NCBI GenBank assembly: GCA_001592145.1
Contig: BCWJ01000009.1
Location: 82,196-146,195 of the forward strand
Direction: 5' to 3'
Length of the DNA stretch: 64,000 nucleotides
Source of the DNA: Xylanimicrobium pachnodae JCM 13526 = NBRC 107786
Lineage (GTDB): Bacteria; Actinomycetota; Actinomycetes; Actinomycetales; Cellulomonadaceae
Below, in pieces: positions 47,469 through 58,569 of the stretch. The position numbers and the translations under genes were made by a program. Positions within the stretch are counted from its first letter, which is position 1; each line of letters opens with the position of its first letter. The notes beneath the pieces are model-generated. The model ran no database searches, was not told where the DNA came from, and worked only from the letters and a program-made list of their open reading frames with translations.

Positions 47469-49355
47469 TCAGAGCGAGGGCGGCCCGCCGAGCGGCCACC
47501 AGTGGATCACCAGGGGTGTCGCGAGCAGCGGCTGCGCCAGGAGCCAGGCCCCGATCAGGCACGCCGCGATGACGACGGCGGCCCCGATCCACCCGGGGGC
47601 GAACGTGTGCAGCAGGGCGCGCGCTCCCTTGCGGCCCGTCATCCCCGCGGGGCCGAACCACGCGACGAGCACCGCGACGAGGGTGGCCACGGCGAGCAGC
47701 ACCCCGAAGACGATCTCCTCGTTCATGCCGCCCACGGAGCGCGCCTCGATGTCCGCCCGCGGCGCCAGGATCACGCGGCCGGGCCCGAACAGCCAGTAGC
47801 CGCCGACGACGACGAGCACGCCAACGCACGCGGACACCAGGAGCTGGGCGATCGACCCGAGCGCGCCCACGAGCACGTGCCAGGGGAACGTGAGCGCGGC
47901 GACGACGCCGTCCGACCCACGGCGTGCACCCGCTCGTTCGCGGCGGTCCCAGAACGCCTGGGCGCACGTCCCGGCGATCCGGCAGACGATGACGAGCGCC
48001 GCGAGCACGCCGAAGCCGATCAGCGGTCGGGTGGCACCGAGCAGGACGAGCGGCGCGGCGAACGCGAGCACCGTACCGGTACGCATCGCGATCCGCGGGG
48101 CCGCGTAGGGCTCGACGGCGCCGGCGTCGGGCTCGGGCCCGTCCTGGCCGTCATAGGCCTGGTAGCGCACCTCCCCGACCGGGATCTGCCCGGACCCGAC
48201 CATGGGTACGGCTCCCGTGGGCGGCCCGGTGACCCCCGCTGCACCCACGGGCACGGCGCGCGTGAGGCCGTCGTGGGCTGGACCGGTGTCCCCGAAGGCC
48301 GCCTCCGCGGGCACGTGCTCGGTCGGCGCACCGACCAGCTGCGTGGGTGCCCCCACGACCGCCGTCTCCCCGGTGAGGGCCCCCGCGGCCGACGCGCTGC
48401 GCTCGGGGTGGGTGCCGATCCGCTGGGTCACCCCGGCATCGGCCACGGCCGGGTCCGCCGCCGGGTCGGCCGCAGCCATCGCGGCGAACGCCGACTCCTC
48501 GCTGTCGCGGCGCAGCGCGCGGGCCACCTGGCTGGGTCCCCACCGCAGCGTCGGGTCCGCCTGGAGGGCGGCGGCGAGCGCCCGGGCCGTCCGGGCGGGC
48601 AGCCCCACCAGGTCGGCCCGGCCCTCCCGCGAGCGCCGCAGCACCAGGTCGGTGGGCCGCACCCCGAAGGGGGACCGTCCGGTGGCGGCGAAGGCGAGCA
48701 GCGCGGCCCAGCTCCACCAGTCGGACTCGGCGGACGGGGTGGCGCCGTCGAGCAGCTCGGGCGCCAGGTAGCCGGGGGTGCCGATGACGAAGCCGGGCTG
48801 CGTGAGGGTGGCGCCGTCGTCGCCGCCGTCGGTCAGGGCGGTGGCGATGCCGAAGTCGATGAGCACCGGGCCGTGCGCGGTGACCATGACGTTGGAGGGC
48901 TTGAGGTCGCGGTGCACCACCCCGGCCAGATGGACGGCCTCGAGCGCGGCGGCGAGCTGGTCGGCGAGCTCGAAGAGGTCCACGGGGTCCAGGGGGCCGC
49001 CGTCGTCGATCTCGTCCTCCAGGGTGCGCCCCGGGACCAGCTCGGTGACCACGAAGGCGCCCTCGCCGTCGAGCTCGGCGTCGAGCACGCGGGCGACGGC
49101 GGGGTGGCGCAGGCGCTGCAGGGCGGTGACCTCACGACGCAGGCGCTCGCGCGCCACGGGGTCGCGGTCGAGGTGGGAGTGGAGCACCTTGAGCGCGACG
49201 GCGGTGCCGCCGCCGTCCACCGCCTCGTAGACGGCTCCCATGGCGCCCTTGCCGAGCAGGGCGCGGATCGTGTATCCGCCGAGCTCGTCGCCCGGGGCGA
49301 GCCGGCCGGCCGCGTCTGCCATGCGCACGGCTCCCGCCTTGTCGACGCTGGTCAT
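47469..49355 (-). CDS. Serine/threonine protein kinase with multi-helix C terminus
   Basis: A 628-residue Hanks-type kinase. Residues 26-280 hold a complete kinase domain: glycine loop LLGKGAMGAVYEA, Lys in VALKVL, catalytic loop HRDLKPSNV, IDFGIA and APELL. A flexible Pro/Ala/Thr-rich region follows (with TQ/TE repeats that could be autophosphorylated), then four to six hydrophobic helices to the end. There are no PASTA or other sensor domains, unlike PknB. It sits alone; no phosphatase or penicillin-binding gene is adjacent. Confidence 0.9.
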   Translation of the reverse strand: MTSVDKAGAVRMADAAGRLAPGDELGGYTIRALLGKGAMGAVYEAVDGGGTAVALKVLHSHLDRDPVARERLRREVTALQRLRHPAVARVLDAELDGEGAFVVTELVPGRTLEDEIDDGGPLDPVDLFELADQLAAALEAVHLAGVVHRDLKPSNVMVTAHGPVLIDFGIATALTDGGDDGATLTQPGFVIGTPGYLAPELLDGATPSAESDWWSWAALLAFAATGRSPFGVRPTDLVLRRSREGRADLVGLPARTARALAAALQADPTLRWGPSQVARALRRDSEESAFAAMAAADPAADPAVADAGVTQRIGTHPERSASAAGALTGETAVVGAPTQLVGAPTEHVPAEAAFGDTGPAHDGLTRAVPVGAAGVTGPPTGAVPMVGSGQIPVGEVRYQAYDGQDGPEPDAGAVEPYAAPRIAMRTGTVLAFAAPLVLLGATRPLIGFGVLAALVIVCRIAGTCAQAFWDRRERAGARRGSDGVVAALTFPWHVLVGALGSIAQLLVSACVGVLVVVGGYWLFGPGRVILAPRADIEARSVGGMNEEIVFGVLLAVATLVAVLVAWFGPAGMTGRKGARALLHTFAPGWIGAAVVIAACLIGAWLLAQPLLATPLVIHWWPLGGPPSL

Positions 49356-49460
49356 GACGAAACCGTAGTGGGCACCCGCGCGGAGCGCACAGGCTCACGG
49401 CGCCAACCGTCCGCCCGTGTGGGGTGGGGTGCCGGGTAAGTTGTACTTCGTCAAGCGATC

Positions 49461-49477
49461 GGAAGGTTTCTCAATTG
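49461..49477 (+). promoter_or_regulatory. Ribosome site and TTG start of otsAB
   Basis: GGAAGG (49461-49466) is followed after 8 bases by TTG (49475), the first start-type codon ahead of the conserved [10 protein letters not shown]. No ATG or GTG in this frame fits better, so translation probably begins at TTG. Confidence 0.7.
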
Positions 49478-51826
49478 ACTGGTAAAAAGTACGGGCTTGT
49501 CGTCGTCGCCAACCGGCTTCCCGTGGACTTCTCGTTGCGTCCGGGCGGCGGGGTGGACTGGCAACGGTCCCCCGGCGGCCTGGTCACCGCTCTCGAGCCG
49601 GTCATGAAGGCGGCGTCCGAGGGCGGCGCCTGGGTGGGCTGGTCGGGCGCGCCGGACCTGGCCGCGGACCCGTTCGACGCCGACGGCATGCACCTGGTGC
49701 CGGTCGCGTTGTCGGCGATGGAGATCGAGCGGTACTACGAGGGCTTCTCGAACGACACCCTGTGGCCGCTGTACCACGACGTCGTCGCCACGCCCACGTA
49801 CCACCGGCAGTGGTGGGACGCCTACCGGCGCGTCAACCAGCGCTTCGCCGACGCGGCGGCCGCGCAGGCAGCCCAGGGCGGCGTGGTGTGGGTGCACGAC
49901 TACCAGCTCCAGCTGGTGCCCCGGCTGCTGCGCGAGCAGCGCCCGGACCTGCGCATCGGGTTCTTCAACCACATCCCGTTCCCGCCGGTCGAGCTGTTCC
50001 AGCAGCTTCCGTGGCGACGCCAGATCGTCGAGGGCTTGCTGGGCGCGGACCTCATCGGGTTCCAGCGCGGCGGCGACGCCTCGAACTTCGTGCGCGCGGT
50101 GCGCCGCCTGACGGGGTACACGACGCGCGGGCCGATCATCACGGTGGACGGCGAGCGCAGCCGCAGCGCCAGCAGCGGGCCGGGGGGCAGGCACGTGCGC
50201 GCCGCGGCGTTCCCCATCTCCATCGACTCCGAGACGTTCGACGCGCTGGCCCGCACCCCCGAGGTCCAGGCGCGCGCCCGGGAGATCCGCACCGAGCTGG
50301 GCGACCCGGACGTCATCATGCTCGGCGTCGACCGCCTCGACTACACCAAGGGCATCCGGCACCGCATCAAGGCGTACGGCGAGCTGCTCGACGACGGCCG
50401 GGTCGACGCAGCCAGCACCACCCTGGTGCAGGTGGCGAGCCCGAGCCGCGAGAACGTGGGTGCCTACCAGGAGCTGCGCGAGAACGTCGAGGTGCTCGTG
50501 GGCCGCATCAACGGCGAGTTCGGGGAGCTGGGCCACTCGGCCATCCACTACCTGCACCACTCGTACCCGCCCGCGGAGATGGCGGCCCTCTACCTCGCGG
50601 CCGACATCATGCTGGTGACCTCGTTGCGCGACGGCATGAACCTCGTGGCCAAGGAGTACATCGCCGCGCGGTCCGACGAGCAGGGCGTGCTCGTGCTCTC
50701 GGAGTTCACGGGGGCGGCGGACGAGCTGGGCGCGGGCCCCATCCTGATCAACCCGCACGACATCGACGGCCTCAAGGACGCCATCGTGCAGGCCGCCCGG
50801 ATGACCCCGGGCGAGCGCCGTCGGCGCATGCGCCGCCTGCGCCGCAAGGTCATGGCGGACACGGTGTCCCGGTGGTCCCAGAACTTCCTGGGCGTGCTCC
50901 AGGCGGTGCCGTCGCGGCACCCGGCCCCGGCACCCGCCGAGGAGCCCACGGAGCCCACGGAGCCCGGCCAGTCGTACGTCGCGGGCCGCTGCCCGGGCAA
51001 CGACAGCAGCACCGAGGCGCTCGGTCATGCGCTCGAGGCCCTGGTCGCCTCCGACGCCGCCTCGCTGCTCGTCGCGCTGGACTTCGACGGGACGCTCGCG
51101 CCCCTGGTCGACAACCCCCTGTCCTCCGTCATGGCGCCCGCCGCCCGCAGCGCCGTCGAGCGCCTCGCGGCCCTGCCCGACGACGCCCGGGTCCACCTGG
51201 CACTGGTCTCGGGGCGGGACCTCGCCGACCTGGCGGAGCGGGCCCGACCGCCCGCGGGGGCCTTCCTGGTGGGCAGCCACGGCGCGGAGACCGGCCGCAT
51301 CGCGGCCGACGGGACGCTGGACGCCGGGCTGGTCGACCTGACCGCTGACCAGGTGACCACGCTCGAAGCGGTGGTCTCGGGCCTGGAGGAGGCCGCGGTG
51401 CAGGCGCCCGGGGCATGGGTCCAGCGCAAGCCCTCGGCCGCCGTGCTGCACACCCGCCAGTGCCCGCCCGGCACCGCGGAGGCCGCCGTCAACCGCGCGG
51501 ACGCCGTCGCCGCACGCCTGGACCTTCCGGCGATGCACGGCAAGGACGTGGTCGAGATCGCCGTCGTGCCCACCGACAAAGGCGCGGCGCTCAGCCGGCT
51601 GCGCACCGTCGTCGACCCGGAGCGGCCGGTCCAGGTGCTCTACGCGGGCGACGACACCACCGACGAGCACGCGTTCGCGGCGCTCGGGGCCGGCGACGTG
51701 GCGATCAAGGTGGGCGGCGGTGACACGTCGGCCCCGCACCGGGTGGCCGACGCGGACTCGCTGGCCACCGCCCTGAACCTGCTGGCCGACGCCGTCGCAC
51801 GGCGTGTCGACGAGACACACCGGTAG
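49475..51826 (+). CDS. otsAB: Bifunctional trehalose-6-phosphate synthase/phosphatase
   Basis: Makes trehalose from UDP-glucose and glucose-6-phosphate in two steps within one 783-residue protein. Residues 1-480 are the GT20 synthase ([59 protein letters not shown]). A Pro/Glu linker follows, then the HAD-type phosphatase from about 525 ([32 protein letters not shown]). The fusion is found in some actinobacteria; many bacteria keep otsA and otsB separate. Trehalose protects against osmotic and desiccation stress. Starts at TTG after a good ribosome site. Confidence 0.94.
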   Translation: MTGKKYGLVVVANRLPVDFSLRPGGGVDWQRSPGGLVTALEPVMKAASEGGAWVGWSGAPDLAADPFDADGMHLVPVALSAMEIERYYEGFSNDTLWPLYHDVVATPTYHRQWWDAYRRVNQRFADAAAAQAAQGGVVWVHDYQLQLVPRLLREQRPDLRIGFFNHIPFPPVELFQQLPWRRQIVEGLLGADLIGFQRGGDASNFVRAVRRLTGYTTRGPIITVDGERSRSASSGPGGRHVRAAAFPISIDSETFDALARTPEVQARAREIRTELGDPDVIMLGVDRLDYTKGIRHRIKAYGELLDDGRVDAASTTLVQVASPSRENVGAYQELRENVEVLVGRINGEFGELGHSAIHYLHHSYPPAEMAALYLAADIMLVTSLRDGMNLVAKEYIAARSDEQGVLVLSEFTGAADELGAGPILINPHDIDGLKDAIVQAARMTPGERRRRMRRLRRKVMADTVSRWSQNFLGVLQAVPSRHPAPAPAEEPTEPTEPGQSYVAGRCPGNDSSTEALGHALEALVASDAASLLVALDFDGTLAPLVDNPLSSVMAPAARSAVERLAALPDDARVHLALVSGRDLADLAERARPPAGAFLVGSHGAETGRIAADGTLDAGLVDLTADQVTTLEAVVSGLEEAAVQAPGAWVQRKPSAAVLHTRQCPPGTAEAAVNRADAVAARLDLPAMHGKDVVEIAVVPTDKGAALSRLRTVVDPERPVQVLYAGDDTTDEHAFAALGAGDVAIKVGGGDTSAPHRVADADSLATALNLLADAVARRVDETHR

Positions 51827-51896
51827 GAACGGCGCGTTGGTCACGGTTCACCCGTCGTCTTTCGACCGACGCCCCCTGCGGACCGGCAGCGGAGGG

Positions 51897-52057
51897 TAGG
51901 CTCACTCGCGTCGCCTCCTGGCGGCTCGACGTCGCCGTCACTCCGGTCGACGGTGGCGTCATCCAACTCAAGAAGTGTCATCGCAGACATTCTCTGCAGC
52001 GGCACCTTCACCACGGATCGTCCGGCACGTACCTGCCGGTGAAGGGAAACCACACGC
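51897..52057 (+). promoter_or_regulatory. Promoter and long leader of the MsiK-like gene
   Basis: TAGGCT at 51897-51902 is a likely -10 box, giving a leader of about 150 bases, long for this window. A hairpin around CCGGCA...TGCCGG (52030-52040) lies just before the GAAGGGAAA ribosome site. No known riboswitch is recognisable. Confidence 0.45.
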
Positions 52058-53173
<1,116 letters not shown>

Positions 53174-53282
53174 GCAACCTCTTCACACGACCCCCCTGGT
53201 CGCTCCCTCCCGCTCCCACGCGCGCGGGCAGGAGCGCCGGGTAGGGTCGGGTGACGCACCGTAAGGTGCCCGTACTGTCATG

Positions 53283-53310
53283 AACGGGCCCGGCGCTCGC
53301 CGGGCCCGTT
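53283..53310 (+). terminator. Terminator after the MsiK-like gene
   Basis: AACGGGCCCGG and CCGGGCCCGTT form a perfect 11-base stem around a six-base loop. It lies between the ATPase gene and the start of the DUF4032 gene. A smaller GCACC/GGTGC hairpin precedes it at 53256-53269. Confidence 0.85.
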
Positions 53311-53336
53311 CTGGCGTCCCGACGCATGAGGAAGCC

Positions 53337-54581
53337 GTGGAGTCGTCCCTTCAGATCACCGCCGCGACCCCCGAGGCCGCGCTGCTCGACCTGCCCTGGC
53401 GCACCCCGCTGGAGGAGTGGCCGGCCGAGGTGCTCGCGGCACTGCCGCGCGGCATCTCCCGCCACACGGTCCGGTTCGTCCGGCTCGGGAGCCGGGTGTT
53501 CGCGGTCAAGGAGACGCGCGACCACTACGCGTTCCGCGAGTACGAGCTGCTGCGCCGCCTCGGCAAGCTGGAGGTGCCCTGCGTGGTGCCCGTCGCGGTC
53601 GTCACGGGCCGTGCCGACGACGACGGTGAGCCGCTCGAGTCCGCGATCGTCACGGAGCACCTGTCGTTCTCGCTGCCCTACCGTTCCGTGTTCAGCCAGT
53701 CGCTGCGCCCGGACACGGCCACCCGGCTCATCGACGCCCTGGCCGTGCTGCTGGTGCGCCTGCACCTGATCGGGTTCTACTGGGGCGACGTGTCACTGTC
53801 CAACACGCTGTTCCGCCGCGACGCCGACCGGTTCGCCGCCTACCTGGTGGACGCCGAGACGGGCGACCTGCACCGCGAGCTCACCCCCGGCCAGCGCGCC
53901 TACGACCTGGACCTGGCCCGCACCAACATCATCGGCGAGCTGTTCGACCTGGAGGCGGGTGAGCTGCTCGACGAGGACGTCGACGCCATCGCCATCGGCG
54001 ACGCCCTCGTGTCCCGGTACGACGAGCTGTGGCGCGCGCTCACGGACGTCGAGTCGTTCTCGGCGGACGAGCGCTGGCGCGTCGACGAACGCATCCGCCG
54101 CCTCAACGACCTGGGGTTCGACGTCGGCGAGCTCGCCATCGTCACGGACTTCGACGGCGCCACGGTGCAGATCCAGCCCAAGGTCGTGGACGCGGGGCAC
54201 CACTCCCGCCGCCTGCTGCGCCTGACGGGGCTGGACGTGCAGGACAACCAGGCACGCCGCCTGCTCAACGACCTGGATTCGTGGCGCGCCCACGCCGACC
54301 GCCTGAACGACTCCGAGCAGCTCGTGGCGCACGACTGGCTGGTGCACTCCTTCGAGCCCACCATCGCCGCCGTGCCGCGCAGCCTGCGCAAGAAGCTGGA
54401 GCCCGCGCAGCTCTTCCACGAGATCCTCGACCACCGCTGGTTCCTGTCCCAGAACGAGGGCCGCGACATCCCCATGCCGGAGGCCGCCGTCTCCTATGTG
54501 GACCAGGTGCTCCAGCACCGCCCGGACGAGGCCATGATCTCCAAGGACGACGACGAGGACCACGACCTGCTACTCGGGTGA
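53337..54581 (+). CDS. DUF4032 protein with kinase-like N-terminal region
   Basis: A 414-residue cytoplasmic protein. The first half resembles lipopolysaccharide-kinase-type folds: VFAVKETRDHYAFREYELLRRL (Lys and Glu of a kinase N lobe) and IGFYWGDVSLSNTLF (WGD...N, like the HGD...N catalytic loop), then VDAET (like DxE/DFG). The second half is the DUF4032 region, ending in a family-conserved stretch and an acidic tail. Substrate unknown. The GTG at 53337 follows GAGGAA and comes after the upstream gene's terminator. It converges on the GH1 gene. Confidence 0.82.
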   Translation: MESSLQITAATPEAALLDLPWRTPLEEWPAEVLAALPRGISRHTVRFVRLGSRVFAVKETRDHYAFREYELLRRLGKLEVPCVVPVAVVTGRADDDGEPLESAIVTEHLSFSLPYRSVFSQSLRPDTATRLIDALAVLLVRLHLIGFYWGDVSLSNTLFRRDADRFAAYLVDAETGDLHRELTPGQRAYDLDLARTNIIGELFDLEAGELLDEDVDAIAIGDALVSRYDELWRALTDVESFSADERWRVDERIRRLNDLGFDVGELAIVTDFDGATVQIQPKVVDAGHHSRRLLRLTGLDVQDNQARRLLNDLDSWRAHADRLNDSEQLVAHDWLVHSFEPTIAAVPRSLRKKLEPAQLFHEILDHRWFLSQNEGRDIPMPEAAVSYVDQVLQHRPDEAMISKDDDEDHDLLLG

Positions 54582-54584
54582 ACG

Positions 54585-56030
54585 TCACTCCAGCGGCGGC
54601 AGCGTGTTCGTCGTCGCGAGCCGGCGGTACCAGTGCGCCGAGTCCTTCCAGATGCGTTCCAGGGTGTCGTAGTCCACGCGGATGATCCCGAACCGCTTCG
54701 AGTACCCCCAGCCCCACTCGAAGTTGTCGAGCAGCGACCAGGCGAAGTAGCCGCGCACGTCCGCCCCCGCGTCCCGGGCGGCCCCCAGCGCGTCGACGTG
54801 GTCGTGGAGGTACGCGACGCGGCGAGGGTCGTGCACCCGGGCCCGGCCGTCGGCGTCGAGAGTCACGTCGTCGTCGAAGGCCGCGCCGTTCTCGGTGACG
54901 TACAGCGGAACGCCGTACTCCTCGTGGAGGCTCACGAGGAGCTCGGTGAGCCCGGCGGGCTCGACGTTCCAGCCCATCGCCGTCAGCGGGCCCGACGGCG
55001 GCTCGAAGCGCACCGACTCGGAGCCGACCCACGCCGAGTGCTCCGACGGGCGGTGCCCGTCCGCGGCCGTCGACTCGACGCCCAGGTCCGCCGGGGAGCC
55101 GGCGCCGCCGCCCTCGGCGGGCGCCCGCACCGTCGTCGTCGAGTAGTAGTTGACCCCGAGCGCCGCCAGCGGCGCGGCGATGACCTCCAGGTCACCGTCG
55201 CGCACGAAGGACCAGTCGGTGACGGACGCGGTGTCCGCCAGGAGGTCCGCCGGGTAGACGCCACGCAGCAGCGGCTCCAGGAACGCCCGGTTGCCGACCG
55301 CGTCGATGCGCCGCACGGCGTCCCGGTCCCCCGGCGACGTCGGGTCGGCCGCCCGCAGCACGTGCAGGTTGAGGGTGATCGACACCTGCGCACCGGGAAG
55401 GACCTCACGGATCGCGGCCGCCGCCAGCCCGTGCGCCAGGTTGAGGTGGTGCACCGCCGCGAGCGCCGCGGCCGGTTCGTGCCGCCCGGGGGCGTGGACC
55501 CCGGAGGCGTACCCGAGGTAGGCCGAGCACCAGGGTTCGTTGAGCGTCGTCCACACCTCGACCAGGTCGCCCAGCTCCGCGGCCATGGCCCGCGCGTAGT
55601 GCGCGAAGGCCTCCGCCGTGGAGCGCACGGGCCATCCGCCCTGGTCCTCGAGCTCCTGGGGCAGGTCCCAGTGGTAGAGGGTCACCCAGGGGGCGATGCC
55701 GCGCTCGCGCAGCGCCGTCAGCAGTCGGCGGTAGAACGCGACGCCGTCAGGGTTGAGCGGTCCCGTACCGGTCGGGATGACGCGCGACCAGGAGATCGAG
55801 AGCCGGTACGCGCGCACCCCGAGGCGCACCAGGTGCTCGACGTCCTCGTCCCAGCGGTGGTAGTGGTCGTCGGCGACGTCGCCGGAGTCGCCGTTCTCCA
55901 CCCGGCCGGAGTGGTGGGCGTACGTGTCCCAGATCGACGGCGTCCGGCCGTCCTCCGCGGCGGCGCCCTCGATTTGGTAGGCCGCCGTGGCGGTGCCCCA
56001 CACGAAGTCGTCCGGGAACGTGCGGCTCAT
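54585..56030 (-). CDS. GH1 family beta-glucosidase
   Basis: A 481-residue glycoside hydrolase, probably cleaving cellobiose or other beta-glucosides inside the cell (no signal peptide). N-terminal [14 protein letters not shown], acid/base Glu in TLNEPW, nucleophile Glu in YVTENGAA, and the C-terminal [13 protein letters not shown] are diagnostic. The ATG overlaps the rlmB stop (ATGA), so it is translated from the cysS-rlmB transcript or from a promoter within rlmB. Coupling to an rRNA methylase is odd for a sugar enzyme. It would use sugars imported through an MsiK-type system. Confidence 0.95.
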   Translation of the reverse strand: MSRTFPDDFVWGTATAAYQIEGAAAEDGRTPSIWDTYAHHSGRVENGDSGDVADDHYHRWDEDVEHLVRLGVRAYRLSISWSRVIPTGTGPLNPDGVAFYRRLLTALRERGIAPWVTLYHWDLPQELEDQGGWPVRSTAEAFAHYARAMAAELGDLVEVWTTLNEPWCSAYLGYASGVHAPGRHEPAAALAAVHHLNLAHGLAAAAIREVLPGAQVSITLNLHVLRAADPTSPGDRDAVRRIDAVGNRAFLEPLLRGVYPADLLADTASVTDWSFVRDGDLEVIAAPLAALGVNYYSTTTVRAPAEGGGAGSPADLGVESTAADGHRPSEHSAWVGSESVRFEPPSGPLTAMGWNVEPAGLTELLVSLHEEYGVPLYVTENGAAFDDDVTLDADGRARVHDPRRVAYLHDHVDALGAARDAGADVRGYFAWSLLDNFEWGWGYSKRFGIIRVDYDTLERIWKDSAHWYRRLATTNTLPPLE

Positions 56031-57031
56031 CGGGCGGCGCCCGTGCCGGCGGTGCGGGCCTTGGCCACCTCGTACAGCGCGATCGACGTCGCGACGCCCG
56101 CGTTGAGGGACTCCACGGCGGCGCCGTCGATCGGGATGGACGCGATGACGTCGCACGCCTCGCGCACCAGGCGGCCCATGCCCTTGCCCTCGGACCCCAC
56201 CACCACGACGAGGGGGTCGGTGGCCAGGGACAGCTCGCCGACCTGCTGGTCGCCGTCGCCGTCGAGCCCGACGACGAAGCAGCCGGCCTTCTTGAGCTCG
56301 CCGAGCGCGCGCGCCAGGTTGGTGGCCCGGGCCACGGGCACGTGCGCGGCGGCGCCCGCGGACACCTTCCACGCGGACGCCGTGACGCCCGCCGCGCGGC
56401 GCTCGGGCACCAGCACGCCGTGTGCCCCGAACGCGCCCGCGGAGCGCAGGATGGCGCCCAGGTTGCGGGGGTCGGTGATGCCGTCGAGGGCCACGATGAG
56501 CGGTGGCCGCCCGGTGGCCTCGGCGGCGTCGAGCAGGTCGTCGACGTCGGCGTACTCGTAGGGCGGCACCTGGGCGGCGACGCCCTGGTGCACCTGGCCG
56601 TCGGTGAGCCGGTCGAGCTCGGGCTTGGTGACCTCGAGCAGCGCGACCCCGGCGTTCTGGACCTGCGCGAGGATCTCGCGGGTGCGGTCGTCGTGGTCGA
56701 GGCGCGTGGCCACGTACACCGCGGTGACGGGCACGGCGGTGCGCAGCGCCTCCAGCACGGAGTTGCGCCCGGCGATGACCTCGGCCCCGTCGGTGGCCTT
56801 GCGGGTGCCCCGCACGACGCCGCGGGCGGCGCCCTGCTGGCGTTGCCCGGCGGCCCTGCGCTCGGCGGCCTGCTTCTTCTTGAACGCGGGGTGGTACTCG
56901 CGGTCCTCCGCCTTGGGCGTGGGGCCCTTGCCCTGCAGTGCACGGCGGCCGTGGCCACCCGTACCAACCTGGGCGCCCTTCTTCGAGCCCGCCTTGCGGA
57001 CGGCGCCGGGGCGCCGCGTGTTTCCAGCCAT
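56027..57031 (-). CDS. rlmB: 23S rRNA (guanosine-2'-O)-methyltransferase RlmB
   Basis: SpoU-family methylase that modifies the ribose of a guanosine in 23S rRNA. The 334-residue protein has a basic, disordered N-terminal 80 residues, the SpoU substrate-binding domain (about 85-160) and the knotted SAM domain: [29 protein letters not shown] and [14 protein letters not shown]. It follows cysS by 13 bases, a common pairing in actinobacteria, and overlaps the GH1 start. Confidence 0.95.
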   Translation of the reverse strand: MAGNTRRPGAVRKAGSKKGAQVGTGGHGRRALQGKGPTPKAEDREYHPAFKKKQAAERRAAGQRQQGAARGVVRGTRKATDGAEVIAGRNSVLEALRTAVPVTAVYVATRLDHDDRTREILAQVQNAGVALLEVTKPELDRLTDGQVHQGVAAQVPPYEYADVDDLLDAAEATGRPPLIVALDGITDPRNLGAILRSAGAFGAHGVLVPERRAAGVTASAWKVSAGAAAHVPVARATNLARALGELKKAGCFVVGLDGDGDQQVGELSLATDPLVVVVGSEGKGMGRLVREACDVIASIPIDGAAVESLNAGVATSIALYEVAKARTAGTGAAR

Positions 57032-57044
57032 GGTTCGTGTTCCT

Positions 57045-58514
57045 TCAGTTCGTCAGGGTCCAGCGGGCGCCGTCCGGCCCGTCCTGGACGTCGATGCCGG
57101 CGGCCGTGAGCTTGTCGCGGATCGCGTCGCTCGCGGCCCAGTCCTTCGCGGCCCGGGCCGCGGCACGCGCCGCGAGCTCCCTGCGCACCAGCACGTCGAG
57201 GGCGTCGTGCGCCGACGACGACGCCGCGGCGCCCGCCCAGTGCGGGTCCGCCGGGTCGAGGCCGAGCACGTCGAGCATGGCCCGCAGGGACACGAGCGCG
57301 GCTCGCGCCGTGGTGTCGGCCTCCGGGGAGGTCGCCGCGAGCGCGGTGTTCCCGGCGCGCAGGTGCTCGTGCACCACGGCGAGGGCGGCGGGCACGTTGA
57401 GGTCGTCGTCCAGCGCCTCCGCGAAGCGCGGCGGCAGCGGGGCCGACCGCACCTCGGCGGCGTCCACGGCCCCGACCCGCTCGGTGGCACGGGCCACGAA
57501 CGAGGAGAGGCGCTCCCACGTGGTGGCCGCCTCGGCGAGCGTGTCGGGCCCCCATTCGAGCATCGAGCGGTACTGGACGGCGGCGATCGCGTACCGGATC
57601 ACGGCGGGGTGGGCCGTCGCGAACAGCTCGGAGGCGAGCAGCCCGTTGCCGAGCGACTTGCTCATCTTGACGCCCGACTGGGTGATCCAGGCGGCGTGCA
57701 TCCACCGCCGCGCGAACCCGGACCCGGCCGCCCGCGACTGCGCCTGCTCGTTCTCGTGGTGCGGGAACCGCAGGTCCAGGCCGCCGCCGTGGATGTCGAA
57801 CTCGTCGCCCAGGTAGCGCTGCGCCATCGCGGAGCACTCCAGGTGCCAGCCGGGCCGCCCACGGCCCCACGGCGTGGGCCAGGACGCCGTGGCCGGCTCG
57901 CCCGGCTTGGCCGCCTTCCACAGGGCGAAGTCGTGCGGGTTGCGCTTGCCGGGCCCCGTGTCACCACCGTCGTCGTCGCCGGTCCCGGTCGTGCCGGGCT
58001 CGGTCGTGCTGGGTTCGGTGGCGAGGTCCTCGAGCCGCTGGCGCGTGAGCTCGCCGTAGGCGGGCCACGAGTGCACGTCGAACCACACGTTGCCCGGCCC
58101 GGAGACGTAGGCGTGCCCCCGCTCGAGGAGGGCCTGGATCAGCGCCACCATGTCCGTGACGTGCCCGGTGGCCCGCGGCTCGTAGGTGGGCGGCAGCACC
58201 CCCAGCGCGTCGTAGGCGGCGGTGAACTCGCGCTCGAACCGGGCCGCGTGCGCCCACCACGGCACTCCCGCCGCTGCCGCCTTGGCCAGGATCTTGTCGT
58301 CGATGTCGGTCACGTTGCGGATCAGGGTGACCCGATGACCGGTGCGCTCCAGGTAGCGGCGCAGCACGTCGAACGCCACGGACGGCCGCAGGTGCCCCAC
58401 GTGGGGGGCCGCCTGCACGGTGGCGCCACACACGTAGATGCCGACCTGGCCGGGGGTCCGGGGCACGAAGTCGGACACCGTGCGCGTGGCAGTGTCGTAC
58501 AGGCGAAGAGTCAC
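57045..58514 (-). CDS. cysS: Cysteinyl-tRNA synthetase
   Basis: Class I aminoacyl-tRNA synthetase, 489 residues. The zinc-site Cys29 (IYVCGATV), the HIGH-type motif [15 protein letters not shown] and HHENE for zinc, and KMSKSLGN are all present. A Thr/Gly/Asp-rich insert of about 30 residues ([12 protein letters not shown]) lies near residue 175, between two conserved segments. The GTG at 58514 begins at the family N terminus (LRLYDTATR). First gene of the cysS-rlmB-GH1 run. It is the tRNA synthetase and not MshC, because it lacks the ligase arrangement and pairs with rlmB. Confidence 0.95.
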   Translation of the reverse strand: MTLRLYDTATRTVSDFVPRTPGQVGIYVCGATVQAAPHVGHLRPSVAFDVLRRYLERTGHRVTLIRNVTDIDDKILAKAAAAGVPWWAHAARFEREFTAAYDALGVLPPTYEPRATGHVTDMVALIQALLERGHAYVSGPGNVWFDVHSWPAYGELTRQRLEDLATEPSTTEPGTTGTGDDDGGDTGPGKRNPHDFALWKAAKPGEPATASWPTPWGRGRPGWHLECSAMAQRYLGDEFDIHGGGLDLRFPHHENEQAQSRAAGSGFARRWMHAAWITQSGVKMSKSLGNGLLASELFATAHPAVIRYAIAAVQYRSMLEWGPDTLAEAATTWERLSSFVARATERVGAVDAAEVRSAPLPPRFAEALDDDLNVPAALAVVHEHLRAGNTALAATSPEADTTARAALVSLRAMLDVLGLDPADPHWAGAAASSSAHDALDVLVRRELAARAAARAAKDWAASDAIRDKLTAAGIDVQDGPDGARWTLTN

Positions 58515-58569
58515 CGCCCCAGGGTACCGGGCACGCGATTCACCAGCGGGGGGGACGGTGCCCGCCGGG

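Noticed and set aside
57045..58514. MshC (mycothiol ligase) instead of cysS
   Set aside because: The adjoining rlmB and the length of 489 residues fit cysteinyl-tRNA synthetase better.
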